Assembly (NCBI RefSeq): GCF_004634425.1
Contig: NZ_SBJL01000003.1
Coordinates: forward strand, 1-64,000
Reading direction: 5' to 3'
From: Vitreimonas flagellata
GTDB taxonomy: Bacteria > Pseudomonadota > Alphaproteobacteria > Caulobacterales > Aquidulcibacteraceae
Length of the DNA: 64,000 nucleotides
The position numbers and the translations under genes were made by a program. Shown piece by piece: positions 1 through 7,960 of this stretch (the stretch's first letter is position 1; every line of letters starts with the position of its first letter). The notes below the pieces were generated by a model. That model was not told where the DNA came from. It saw only the letters and a list, made by a program, of their open reading frames with translations, and searched no databases.

Positions 1-51
1 GTTGAACTGATAGAACAGCTGGCCCTGCGCGCCCGATTTCTCTCCCATCAT
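1..51 (-). CDS. IS transposase, N-terminal 17 codons only (runs off left edge)
   Basis: The minus strand reads MMGEKSGAQGQLFYQFN from two tandem ATG codons out through base 1, so only the start of the gene is visible. This opening, with QLFYxFN, resembles the N-terminus of IS1182-like DDE transposases (family knowledge). A strong Shine-Dalgarno (AGGGAGG, plus-strand 57-63) sits 5 nt before the first ATG and supports the start. Upstream lie a 7-bp hairpin (60-80), a CAGCG/CGCTG palindrome (84-95) and a GACTTTTTCAACA run (107-119). These look like the terminal region of an IS element, but I cannot fix its exact end. Whether the transposase is intact cannot be judged from here. Confidence 0.6.
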   Translation of the reverse strand, partial: MMGEKSGAQGQLFYQFN

Positions 52-59
52 CGCCGCCT

Positions 60-95
60 CCCTTGCTCACAACGCAAGGGAATCAGCGTTCGCTG
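60..95. repeat. Palindromes in the probable IS end
   Basis: Two adjacent inverted repeats are visible: CCCTTGC (60-66) with GCAAGGG (74-80), and CAGCG (84-88) with CGCTG (91-95). They lie between the transposase start and the integrase remnant, where the terminal inverted repeat of the IS would be expected. The partner end is outside the window, so calling this an IS terminus is inference. Confidence 0.4.
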
Positions 96-261
96 AAATG
101 CGCATCGACTTTTTCAACAAAATTGGCGATGGCGTGCCGCTCGCGATGAATGCACCCAATGGCTCGAATGGAGCGTGCGCGCCGGCGCGCCGGTGCGCGT
201 GCTGGTGACGCGGGACATTCAATTGCGACCTTATCGTGCGCCAGACTTTGTCCGCCGCTAA

Positions 262-399
262 GCGCCAAATGTCCTTCAGGCGATGCTCGGACGCGGGAGC
301 CTCGACACCACGCAAACCTACACACAGGTCGGTATTGCCAAGCTGGCGGCGGCACAAGCGCCAGCAGAGCACGCAAAGTTCTCGGCGTCCGTTCTATAA
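262..399 (+). pseudogene. Tyrosine recombinase (integrase) C-terminal fragment
   Basis: After an in-frame TAA at 259-261, this frame reads LQAMLGRGSLDTTQTYTQVG and then IAKLAAAQA before a stop at 397-399. That is the conserved C-terminal end of phage/ICE-type tyrosine recombinases, whose family pattern is LGHxSLDTTQxYTQVSIxKL and includes the nucleophilic Tyr. The H of LGH is replaced by R. No start codon, catalytic RHR core or upstream domain is in frame, so this is a decayed remnant. It lies between the IS end and hipBA and marks the region as former mobile DNA. Its stop overlaps the first hip operator. Confidence 0.7.
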
Positions 400-467
400 T
401 CGATGGGTTATAGTTCGCCATTATAATCGAACGATCATAACTTGATATTAAGATCGATCGATCATAA
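394..467 (+). promoter_or_regulatory. Three evenly spaced palindromic operators upstream of hipBA
   Basis: Three 20-bp inverted repeats lie at 394-413, 421-440 and 448-467. The second is TTATAATCGAACGATCATAA and the third TTAAGATCGATCGATCATAA; the first is a weaker match with TATAA arms. Their centres (403.5, 430.5, 457.5) are exactly 27 bp apart. HipB-type antitoxins bind palindromic operators and autorepress, so these are probably HipB sites (inference). The last operator ends 9 bp before the hipB start. The segment is AT-rich compared with its surroundings and should hold the promoter. Confidence 0.7.
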
Positions 468-476
468 ATTGGGGTC

Positions 477-785
477 ATGATAAGCATCCGCATCACCAGG
501 CCGAGCGATATTGGCGCGGTTTTGCGCGCCTGGCGCGACGACCATCGCATGTCGCAAGTGGACTTGGCCAAGAAGCTCGGCGTTTCGCAACGCTGGGTGT
601 CACATGTCGAAAACGGCAAGCCTACGCTCCAGCTCGGACTGGTGCTGCGCGTGCTCAACGAATTGGGCATCGATCTCTTTGCCGGCGCTACGCGTGGGGC
701 AGGCGCTGAAGCCAAAAGCGCTGTCCTTGCGCAGTCAGCGCCAAGCAAGCGGCTCACCGACATAGACAGCATCGTCGATGACTAA
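477..785 (+). CDS. hipB: HipB-like antitoxin, HTH-XRE DNA-binding protein
   Basis: This 102-residue protein has an N-terminal Cro/CI-type helix-turn-helix (about residues 15-70): a VLRAWRDDHRMSQVDLAKKL helix pair followed by SQRWVSHVENGKP. In hipBA modules HipB neutralises the HipA kinase and represses the operon by binding palindromic operators. Three such palindromes lie directly upstream. The start ATG at 477 follows GGGG at 471-474, with spacing short but usable. The stop overlaps the hipA start by 8 bp (ATGACTAA), implying translational coupling and a fixed toxin:antitoxin ratio. The C-terminal 30 residues are low-complexity and probably flexible, as in other HipB proteins. Confidence 0.88.
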   Translation: MISIRITRPSDIGAVLRAWRDDHRMSQVDLAKKLGVSQRWVSHVENGKPTLQLGLVLRVLNELGIDLFAGATRGAGAEAKSAVLAQSAPSKRLTDIDSIVDD

Positions 786-2073
786 AGAGCTTTGCGTCCT
801 CGTCAACGATCGAGAATTGGGATCGGTCCATCAGGCCGCCAACGGACGATTGCGCTTTGTCTACGATGACGCATGGCGCCAGAGCGTTGATGCGTTTCCG
901 CTATCGTTGTCGATGCCGCTGGGTGCGGCCGAGCATTCCCACACGGAGATCGTCAACTATCTTTGGGGTTTGTTGCCGGATCGCGCTTCGTCATTGGCGG
1001 CGATCGCTGCGGAATACAAAGTCTCAGTGCGTAGCGCTTTCGCGCTTATATCAGCTGTTGGCGAAGATCTGGCGGGGGCTGTTCAGATCGTGCCGCCGAA
1101 CCGCGTCGACAAACTCAAGACACGCGAGGGGATCGTCCAAGTATCGGAGAACCGCCTTGCGAAATTTCTCGACGATTTGGTCGCCGACCACGGCAAGCTC
1201 AACATCAACGAGGATGCGGGTTTCTTCAGTCTGGCCGGCGTGCAAGCGAAGAAGGCGGTGTATTGGGTCAACGGCAAATGGTACGAGCCGCGCGGTCGCA
1301 CGCCATCGACGCACATCATCAAGCCGCCGATGCCGGGGCTTGAAGGCCAAGTCGAGAACGAACATTTCTGTTTGCGCCTTGCAAGCGCTCTCGGCTTACG
1401 GACCTGCGAAACTTCGGTCGAGCAAATCGCCGGCAAACCCAACATTGTCGCCACGCGCTATGACCGCTTGCGCATCCTGAAGAATAAGCGAGCGCCTCTG
1501 ACCCAGTCAGGCGGTCGCGTGGTGCGCGTACATCAAGAAGACATGTGCCAAGCCATGGGTATCGATCCTGCCAAAAAGTATCAGGCAGAGGGCGGGCCGG
1601 GCATGCAGAAGATCATGGAATTGTTGGCGGGTTCGGGAGACCCAGCGACAGATCGCTCGCGTTTCATGCGTGCGTGCGCGTTCAATTTCGTGATCGTTGG
1701 ACCCGACGCGCACGGCAAGAATTTCAGCGTGCTGGTCGACGTTGGCGGGCGCTATCGTTTAGCGCCGCTCTACGACATCAATTCCATGTTGCCTTACGAT
1801 CTGGAGAAGACGCGCAAGCTTGCGATGACGGTCGGCGGCGAGGGGCGCTGGCGCAGCATCGGGCCGACGCATTGGGAAAAGGCGGCGCGCTTGTGCGGCT
1901 ATCCACCTGCGGACGCATTGGCGCATGTGCGCGATATCGTGGCGCGCGCGCCAGCTGCTGCGCGTCAAGTGTTGAAGCAATGCCGCAGCGCTGGCCTTGA
2001 GACTCCAGCGCTGGTTCGCCTCGTGGAGCAATTGGATCTGCGCTGCAAGGCGCTGGCGCCAGATTATAATTGA
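778..2073 (+). CDS. hipA: HipA-like serine/threonine kinase toxin
   Basis: The 431-residue protein is full length for HipA (about 440). Visible key parts, numbered on this protein: SLAGVQ with Ser151, matching the autophosphorylated loop serine of E. coli HipA; THIIKP with Lys182, the ATP-contacting lysine; EDMCQAMG at 254-261; the catalytic loop PDAHGKN at 309-315 with Asp310 and Asn315; and APLYDI with Asp333, the metal-binding DFG equivalent. E. coli HipA phosphorylates glutamyl-tRNA synthetase and induces growth arrest. The target here is unknown. All catalytic residues are kept, so the toxin looks active. It overlaps hipB by 8 bp and forms a two-gene operon beside integrase and IS remnants. 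Confidence 0.92.
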   Translation: MTKELCVLVNDRELGSVHQAANGRLRFVYDDAWRQSVDAFPLSLSMPLGAAEHSHTEIVNYLWGLLPDRASSLAAIAAEYKVSVRSAFALISAVGEDLAGAVQIVPPNRVDKLKTREGIVQVSENRLAKFLDDLVADHGKLNINEDAGFFSLAGVQAKKAVYWVNGKWYEPRGRTPSTHIIKPPMPGLEGQVENEHFCLRLASALGLRTCETSVEQIAGKPNIVATRYDRLRILKNKRAPLTQSGGRVVRVHQEDMCQAMGIDPAKKYQAEGGPGMQKIMELLAGSGDPATDRSRFMRACAFNFVIVGPDAHGKNFSVLVDVGGRYRLAPLYDINSMLPYDLEKTRKLAMTVGGEGRWRSIGPTHWEKAARLCGYPPADALAHVRDIVARAPAAARQVLKQCRSAGLETPALVRLVEQLDLRCKALAPDYN

Positions 2074-2089
2074 CGAACGGCGCGCCCGA

Positions 2090-2959
2090 TCAAGGGATCG
2101 GCTCCGGTTTCTTGGTCCGCAGCGCCACAATCAAAACGCCTATGAATGCGAGCAGAGCGCCGGCGACCATCCTTATGTCGATGTGATCGCCCGTGATCAG
2201 CACGCCGAAACCGATCGTCGAGAGCGGCGTCAACAGCGTAAGGGGCGCCACCAAGTTCGCCTCATAATGGCCGATCATCCAGAAATAGGCAGAGTGCGCC
2301 ACCACCGAGACGACAATCGCGGAGAAGAGCAACGCCGCCGCAAAGCGCCATCCAGCATCCGCCGCCAGCGCCCATTGCTCGTGCTCGAACAAGATGCTTG
2401 CGCCGGCGAGGGGTAGGAAAGACACCAAGCCAACCCAAGCCTGAAATCTGAGCGGAGCGACGTTCTCGGTCTGCTTCATGAGCACAGCCCCCAGCGACCC
2501 TGAGAGTGCGGCGCCCACCACAAACCAAAGTCCCGCGCTGAGCTCCAGGCCCTGTGGCGACCACAGAACGATGAGGACGCCCAGAAGTGTCAGCACAATG
2601 CCGAGAGCGCGCCGCCAACGAATGCGTTCGCCCAAAATGAGGATCGACAGAAGCGTGGTGAATGGCACGCCGATCTGGATGACGATTGCGACGGATGATG
2701 GCGAGGCGCTCTGCAGGCCCATGAACAGCAGTGCAAAATTGCCCGCGCCCAACAACAAGCCGATGGTCGCCACGCGCACATACGGGCGCGGCATCGGCAA
2801 CAGCCAGGGCAAGGTGACGAGCGCCACGAGCGAGAACCGCAACGCCGCGAAGAATAGCGGCGGGATGCTCCAATGATCGATGACGATCTTGCTGAGGACA
2901 TTGCTGAAGCCCCAGACCACGCAGATCAGAACGAAGATGAGGAAATGGCGCAGCGTCAC
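2090..2959 (-). CDS. EamA/DMT-superfamily permease
   Basis: The 289-residue protein is almost entirely hydrophobic, with about ten predicted membrane helices arranged as two EamA repeats. The first starts at LIFVLICVVWGFSNVLSK, the second near WFVVGAALSGSLGAVLMKQ. This fits drug/metabolite transporters of the RhaT/YdcZ type in the inner membrane. The substrate cannot be predicted. The C-terminus ends in a short basic cytosolic tail (RTKKPEPIP). It converges on hipA with only 16 bp between the two stops. No partner gene suggests its role. Confidence 0.85.
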   Translation of the reverse strand: MTLRHFLIFVLICVVWGFSNVLSKIVIDHWSIPPLFFAALRFSLVALVTLPWLLPMPRPYVRVATIGLLLGAGNFALLFMGLQSASPSSVAIVIQIGVPFTTLLSILILGERIRWRRALGIVLTLLGVLIVLWSPQGLELSAGLWFVVGAALSGSLGAVLMKQTENVAPLRFQAWVGLVSFLPLAGASILFEHEQWALAADAGWRFAAALLFSAIVVSVVAHSAYFWMIGHYEANLVAPLTLLTPLSTIGFGVLITGDHIDIRMVAGALLAFIGVLIVALRTKKPEPIP

Positions 2960-3587
2960 GCCAAGTTGGTTGTCATACTCGAAAGCTCATGCAAAGCGGC
3001 GCCACACGACGCAAGCAAGCCCTTTGGACAAGGGTGCGCGCGCCCGCACTATTGCAGTCAGTTTTCGGCGCAGGATGCGTAATCTTGCTGGCCAGCACCA
3101 CTTAGGCGGTTTCACTTAAGCCGACTGCGAGCGCGAATGTGGTGGGAAACCGCGTTTTGATGCGGCGCGCGCGATTTTCGACATCGGGCGAAAGCATCCC
3201 GCGTGCTCTGATCGGAATTCGCCTCATCACTCGGTATTGGCGTTCAAAATCGATGACGGTGGTGGAATTTGGCTACCTGACTGGGCTTGCCGTGGAAAAT
3301 CGATGACAACGCCGCGCACGCGCGAGCGGCCGCGCGCGCGATCTGCGGGCTGGCTGGGGCTCCAAATAGGCCGACGAAACGCCGCCAAAAGCGACCCGAG
3401 ATTGCCCCGCGCGCGCACGTCGAGGGGGCGCAAATTCAGCCGCGGCCGCCATCGCGTCTGTGGATAAGAGCCCGGCGCTGCGCACCAGGCGGCTTGCCCA
3501 TTTCCTCCCGCCAGGTGTCAATGAGGTGTCAAAAGACATCTCACACCTTACGAGCAGCCGAATGCCGACGCTAAGTCATTGAAAGAA
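2960..3587. other. Long intergenic stretch without a convincing gene
   Basis: These 628 bases between the permease start and the tRNA gene contain only short, compositionally poor open frames. I see no Shine-Dalgarno plus coding signature on either strand. A direct repeat AGGTGTCA occurs twice at 3513-3520 and 3524-3531, close to the tRNA 3' end. The stretch may be eroded accessory DNA, consistent with the integrase scrap further left, but I find no recognisable attachment-site copy of the tRNA end. Confidence 0.5.
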
Positions 3588-3664
3588 TGGTGGTGGGGGG
3601 GAGAATTGAACTCCCGACCTCGGGGTTATGAATCCCGCGCTCTAACCAGCTGAGCTACCCCACC
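3588..3664 (-). tRNA. tRNA-Met (anticodon CAU), CCA encoded
   Basis: The minus strand folds into a full cloverleaf. The acceptor GGTGGGG pairs with CCCCACC, discriminator A and a genomic CCA follow, the D-arm is GCTC/GAGC, the anticodon loop TTCATAA, and the T-arm GGGAG-TTCAATT-CTCCC. The anticodon is CAU. The sequence resembles elongator tRNA-Met rather than initiator tRNA (first base pair G-C, no C1-A72 mismatch). An Ile2(CAU) identity is less likely but not excluded by sequence alone. The pair next to the anticodon loop (31-39) is an A-C mismatch. The gene faces the accessory stretch, and its CCA end points at the integrase-remnant side. Confidence 0.96.
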
Positions 3665-3854
3665 GCAGGCGCGCGCGCCGCATGAAGGGGCGGAGACATA
3701 AAGCCCAGGGGGCGTCGCCGCAAGCGTTCCGCGCGGACAAAATGCCGTCCAACCGCTAGCCCATTGTGGTATTATGTGGCCGCAGAAGCGGGCCGTTTTG
3801 CTTGTCGCGAGTCGCGGCTTCGGCGATGGTCCGCGCGCAAGCGGAGGGCGAGCG

Positions 3855-4802
3855 ATGTTGTGGCTGCGGGCGTTGGGCCAGGAGCACCTCGATCTTGCGC
3901 TCAACGCTTCACCGGACATCCGTGCGCGGATCGTGGATCGCCCAGGGCTCTGGATGAACCCCGAACGGCTCGGCGCGCTACTGACCGACGTGCGCACCAT
4001 CGCACGCGCGACACTGCCCGAAGGGGATTTGACCTACGGCGTGCTCGGCGGCGATCCCGCGCGTTTGGCGGCCTCAGTGATCACCGTGCTCTACGACCGC
4101 AACAGCGGCGCACCGATCGCCTTCAACGCGCTCGCTTGGCTGCCGGTGGCGTTACGCGGCCGCCCCGTGGACGTGCTGCATCTCGGCCTGGTCATGGTCG
4201 ACCCAGCGGCGCGCAATCGCGGCATGTCGTGGCTGCTCTATGGCTTCACATGTTTCATTCTTTTTCTGCGCCACGGCGCGCGGCCGGTCTGGGTGTCGAA
4301 CGTGACGCAAGTGCCGGCCGTATTCGGCATGGTCACGGAGAGTTTTGCGTCAGTCTATCCAAGTCCGAACGGCGATAAGCCGAGCTTCGAGCACGTGCTG
4401 CTGGCGCGCCAGATCATGGCCTCGCATCGCCACGCCTTCGGCGTCGGGCCCGATGCGGGCTTCGATGAAAGCCGCTTCGTCATCACCAACGCCTACACTG
4501 GCGGCTCGGACGATTTGAAGAAAACCTTCGAAGACGCGCCGAAGCATCGCAAGGACGCCTTCAACGAAACCTGCGCCCGCGAACTTGATTACAAGCGCGG
4601 CGATGATTTCCTTCAACTCGGCCAAGTCAACATGGCGGCCGCACAAGCCTATGTCTGGGACGTCGTGCCGCGTGAATCGCTGCCAGGCGTGATCCTCAGC
4701 GGCGCATTCTTGGCGCTGCAATCGCTGGTGCTACCGATCCTGCACTGGTTTGATTCAGAGACAGCCTGGGGCTCGCTGCGCCCCGCCAAGGTACGCCCAT
4801 GA
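3855..4802 (+). CDS. GNAT-like acyltransferase, first gene of an uncharacterised five-gene operon
   Basis: The 315-residue soluble protein has a central segment HLGLVMVDPAARNRGMSWLL resembling the GNAT acetyl-CoA-binding signature (a beta strand, then R/QxxGxG/A and a helix). No closer family is recognised. The ATG at 3855 is chosen because GGAGGGCG lies just upstream; an in-frame ATG at 3774 has no ribosome site. The stop overlaps the next gene (ThiF-like) by 4 bp (ATGA), so the two are translationally coupled. Together with the second GNAT-like gene at 6851, it suggests acyl transfer in a small-molecule, peptide or lipid modification pathway. That role is inference. Confidence 0.6.
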   Translation: MLWLRALGQEHLDLALNASPDIRARIVDRPGLWMNPERLGALLTDVRTIARATLPEGDLTYGVLGGDPARLAASVITVLYDRNSGAPIAFNALAWLPVALRGRPVDVLHLGLVMVDPAARNRGMSWLLYGFTCFILFLRHGARPVWVSNVTQVPAVFGMVTESFASVYPSPNGDKPSFEHVLLARQIMASHRHAFGVGPDAGFDESRFVITNAYTGGSDDLKKTFEDAPKHRKDAFNETCARELDYKRGDDFLQLGQVNMAAAQAYVWDVVPRESLPGVILSGAFLALQSLVLPILHWFDSETAWGSLRPAKVRP

Positions 4803-5674
4803 GCGCTTTCACCTACGCAGAAATGACGACGCGCAATATGGGCTTCGTCACGCCGGAGGAGCAGGAGAAGCTCCGCGCCGCGCACGTGTTCATTCCGGGC
4901 GTCGGCGGCATGGGCGGCGCGTGCTTTCTTACGCTGCTGCGCGCGGGCGTCGGCAATTTCACTATCGCCGACATCGACACGTTCGAGATTTCCAATCTCA
5001 ATCGCCAGGTCTTCGCGTTCACCGATACTGACGGCTGTTCCAAAGCCGAAGTCGCAGCAGAAGCAGCCGCGCGCATCAATCCCGAAGCCAAGCTCAAAGT
5101 GCTCGGCGCCGAATGGCTCGATCAGATCGAAGCGCTCGCGTCAGCCCACCCCGTTATCGTCAACGGCACGGACGACGCGCAGGCCGGGGTGCGCATGTAT
5201 CGTGTCGCGCGCGAAAAGCGCGTGACCGTGATCGACGCCTACGCTGCGACGCTGCCGTCTGTGTATGTGGTGCGCCCCGACGATCCGCGCCCCGAAGAGC
5301 GCATGAATTATCCGACGGTTGGTAAGGACTGGCGGGCGATCACCGATGACGATCGCCAAGCTTGCCTGATGAAAGAACTCGAATGGGCGCTGACGCATTC
5401 GAGCACGCACAAATACGTCGATCTCGGCATCGCCGCTGAACTCGCCGCCGGCAAACGCAAGCGGTTCTCGTTCGCGCCGATGGTGATCACGACCGGCAAC
5501 CTCATGGCCTATGAAGCGATCCGCTTGATCCTCGGTCACGAAGGCGGCGCGGATTATCGTGGCTATTTCTTCAACCCACACGCCGCGCGGGTGGAAAAGC
5601 CGTTGCCGTGGCCGCTCTCGACGCTGAAAGGCGCGCTGGTGCGCCAATTCATGGCGAAGATGACGGCGTCTTGA
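4799..5674 (+). CDS. ThiF/MoeB/E1-like adenylyltransferase
   Basis: The 291-residue protein has the full E1-like nucleotide site: GVGGMGG at 34-40 in a Rossmann strand, DID at 58-60, and SNLNRQ at 65-70, whose Asn and Arg bind ATP. Lys82 follows in SKAEVAAE, and an NGTDDAQ loop comes later. E1-like enzymes adenylate the C-terminal carboxylate of a ubiquitin-like or peptide partner. The CxxC zinc pairs of MoeB/ThiF are absent, and I see no ubiquitin-like partner nearby. This points to a divergent branch, such as those paired with nitroreductases in peptide or metabolite modification, rather than thiamine or molybdopterin synthesis. It overlaps its neighbours at both ends (ATGA and TGATG). Confidence 0.82.
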   Translation: MSAFTYAEMTTRNMGFVTPEEQEKLRAAHVFIPGVGGMGGACFLTLLRAGVGNFTIADIDTFEISNLNRQVFAFTDTDGCSKAEVAAEAAARINPEAKLKVLGAEWLDQIEALASAHPVIVNGTDDAQAGVRMYRVAREKRVTVIDAYAATLPSVYVVRPDDPRPEERMNYPTVGKDWRAITDDDRQACLMKELEWALTHSSTHKYVDLGIAAELAAGKRKRFSFAPMVITTGNLMAYEAIRLILGHEGGADYRGYFFNPHAARVEKPLPWPLSTLKGALVRQFMAKMTAS

Positions 5675-6858
5675 TGGAAATTACCGCCGCCAGCATCGCG
5701 CTCAACCTGCTCGCCTTCATCGGCGCCGGCGCTTACGTGCTCGGGCAAACCAATGCGCGCGGCGCATCGCCGGTGGATCAGCGTTTGGGCGCGCTCTTCA
5801 CAGTGCTCATGGCGCTCGTGGGTGTGCGTGCGCTGCGTTGGTGGCTTGAGGTTGAAGCGTTGCGCCGGCTTGAAGAGGCGATTGCCGCGCTGCTGCCGCT
5901 GTTTGCGCTCTTCCTTGCTGAGGGCTTACTGCGCCGTCATGCGCCAGGATGGCTGAAGAAGGCGATCGCGATTGGCGTCGGTGTGTTCATCGTCGCCGCC
6001 ATCCTTCGTCCGGTCAGCATAGCGCCACTCTTCGCTTACGCACTCGGCGCCTTTGTTTCGCTCTCGCTTATCAGCCTCGCGATCTTCCTCGCCGCGCGAG
6101 ATCGCGCGTCACTCTCGGCCGGCGAAAATGGCGCGATCGGCGCGCTGTTCGTTGGCCTTATCATCGCCGTGCCGCTCGGCGCCACGGACTTCCTAGCCGG
6201 CGCCGGGGTCTCGCCCATTCGTGCGGGCGGTCTTGGTTTGCTTGTGTTCATCCTCGCCGTTGCCCGCGTCACCGCGCATGGCGGTGGCGGCTTGAGCGTG
6301 GTGGAGGAGGTGTTCTGGGCCGCACTCGCCGCGGCGCTCGGCTTTGCGGTGTTCGCGTTCGTGTTCGGCGCGCCGCCTTTGCTCGCTGCGCTCACCTGGT
6401 TCGCGCTCATCGCAGCGCTCGTGCTTGTGTTCCGCATCGTGCAATACGTGCGTGAGCTTCGCGAAGCGCGCTCGCGCTCGTCGTTCTGGCGCGCATTCGC
6501 GGAAGCGCCGACGAATGATCTCGAAGCTTTCCTCGATCGCATGCTCGACGCACCCGAACTCCAACGCGCGCATCTGCTCGAAGGCGCAGCACTGGCCGGC
6601 TACGACCATGCCGCGCTCTTGCGCGGCTTCGATCAAGGGCCGGTGCTCAGCATCGCCGAGGCCCGCGCTTGGGGCGCCGGCGCGCTCGAACAATTGGGCG
6701 TGCTGTTCGACGAACAGGAGGCCACGCACGTGATCCTCGTGACGCGCGAGCCGCTGCGGCTTCTGTTCGTCAATCTCCCGCGCGTCGGCGCCGGTCCCGA
6801 TGTCGATCTGCAACTCCAACTCTTGGCCAAGCTTGCCGGGCAGGCCGCCCATGCTTGA
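5674..6858 (+). CDS. Polytopic membrane protein with C-terminal cytosolic domain, function unknown
   Basis: The 394-residue protein starts at the ATG that overlaps the previous stop by one base. Residues 5 to about 265 are a run of eight or so hydrophobic helices, from IALNLLAFIGAGAYVLG to a last helix near LTWFALIAALVLVFRIV. A basic stretch (RELREARSRSS) follows, then a soluble domain of about 120 residues with DLEAFLDRMLDAPE and THVILVTREPLRLLFVNLPR. I do not recognise the family. Its place between an E1-like enzyme and acyltransferase/flavoprotein genes suggests a membrane anchor, transporter or integral-membrane enzyme of the same pathway. The last 8 bp overlap the next gene. Confidence 0.7.
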   Translation: MEITAASIALNLLAFIGAGAYVLGQTNARGASPVDQRLGALFTVLMALVGVRALRWWLEVEALRRLEEAIAALLPLFALFLAEGLLRRHAPGWLKKAIAIGVGVFIVAAILRPVSIAPLFAYALGAFVSLSLISLAIFLAARDRASLSAGENGAIGALFVGLIIAVPLGATDFLAGAGVSPIRAGGLGLLVFILAVARVTAHGGGGLSVVEEVFWAALAAALGFAVFAFVFGAPPLLAALTWFALIAALVLVFRIVQYVRELREARSRSSFWRAFAEAPTNDLEAFLDRMLDAPELQRAHLLEGAALAGYDHAALLRGFDQGPVLSIAEARAWGAGALEQLGVLFDEQEATHVILVTREPLRLLFVNLPRVGAGPDVDLQLQLLAKLAGQAAHA

Positions 6859-7960
6859 GCTGCGCGAAGGCGACAAGCGCGCGTTCTTTGAGGCGCCCTT
6901 CAACGCGTACGGTGCGGGGTCGCCTTACGTCACGCCGATGTGGAGCGACATCGATCGCTATTTCGACGCCACGAAGAACCCGCTCTTCAAGGCCGGGAAT
7001 CCGTTCCGCATTTTCACGACGCATCGCGACGGCCGCGCCATCGGCCGCATCAGTGCGCATATGCACGAGGCGTCCAACACGCGCCACAACACGAACCGCG
7101 CCTATTTCGGTTACTTCGACGTCGCCGACGATGTCGAGGCGGCCACGGCGCTTCTAGGCGCCGCTGAACGCTTTGCTCGCGAGCAGGGCGCCAACGAGAT
7201 CGCCGGCAATTTCAATCTCACCGCCATGCAGCAGCTCGGTGTGACCACCGAAGGCTTCGCCGCACAGCCCTACACCGACATGATCTATGCGCCGCCGCAT
7301 GTGGCGGAACTCTTGAAGCACAATGAATACGAACCGACTTTCCCTGTCGGTACCTGGGAGATCGACCTCACACGCGCCAATCCGGAGGCCCTACTCAATG
7401 AGAAGGCGCGCGCCGCGCTCAACGACCCGGCCTACGAATGGACGAGCATTGATCGTCGCAACTTCGCCGCGCGCCTTGAGGATGCGCGCCATGCGCTGAA
7501 TGACGGCTTCGACAAGAACCCGATGTTCGTGCCGCTCACGCGCGAGGAGTATGAGTTCCATGCCAAGGAGATGATGTGGATTCTCGATCCACGCGTCTCG
7601 TGCTGCGTCCGCGCGAACGGGCAGGCGGCGGGAGTTGTCGTCTGTATCCCTGATCTCAATCCGTTCATGAAAGCCGTGCGCGGCGAGTATGGCTGGAACG
7701 CACCGATCGAGTTTATCAAGCAGCGCCTCAACCGAAAGCGCGCCGTCATCATCTATTATTCGACGGCCAAGGCGCACCAAGGTCGCGGCCTCAACAGTGC
7801 GATGCTCTATCGCGTGCTCACCAATCTCCGCGCCGCGGGATATGAAAAACTCGGCATCACCTGGGTCGCAGACGTAAACGCCGCGAGTTTGCGGCAGGTC
7901 GAAAAGCTAGGCGGCAAGCGCTTGCACCGCCTGCATCTCTTCCGCAAGGCGCTCACATGA
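6851..7960 (+). CDS. Large GNAT-like acyltransferase, second in the operon
   Basis: The 369-residue soluble protein starts at ATG 6851, inside the end of the membrane-protein gene. The C-terminal half contains IIYYSTAKAHQGRGLNSAML, a good match to the GNAT acetyl-CoA signature (Q/RxxGRG/A). It is followed by a strand with GITWVADVNAASLRQVEKLG, the usual NxxA/SxxxxxKxG end of GNAT folds. The N-terminal half (RAIGRISAHMHEASN, GYFDVADDVEAATALLGAAE) looks like a second, degenerate GNAT repeat. Such tandem GNAT proteins act on amines or aminoacyl/peptidyl groups. The real substrate is unknown. It overlaps the nitroreductase-like gene by 4 bp (ATGA). Confidence 0.75.
   Translation: MLELREGDKRAFFEAPFNAYGAGSPYVTPMWSDIDRYFDATKNPLFKAGNPFRIFTTHRDGRAIGRISAHMHEASNTRHNTNRAYFGYFDVADDVEAATALLGAAERFAREQGANEIAGNFNLTAMQQLGVTTEGFAAQPYTDMIYAPPHVAELLKHNEYEPTFPVGTWEIDLTRANPEALLNEKARAALNDPAYEWTSIDRRNFAARLEDARHALNDGFDKNPMFVPLTREEYEFHAKEMMWILDPRVSCCVRANGQAAGVVVCIPDLNPFMKAVRGEYGWNAPIEFIKQRLNRKRAVIIYYSTAKAHQGRGLNSAMLYRVLTNLRAAGYEKLGITWVADVNAASLRQVEKLGGKRLHRLHLFRKALT

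Noticed and set aside
83-772. 229-codon minus-strand frame covering the operator region and hipB
   Set aside because: hipB on the other strand has a proper HTH and overlaps hipA; the operators explain the region.
3513-3531. Direct repeat AGGTGTCA as attachment site
   Set aside because: The two 8-bp copies lie 11 bp apart and do not match the tRNA 3' end or any sequence near the integrase scrap.
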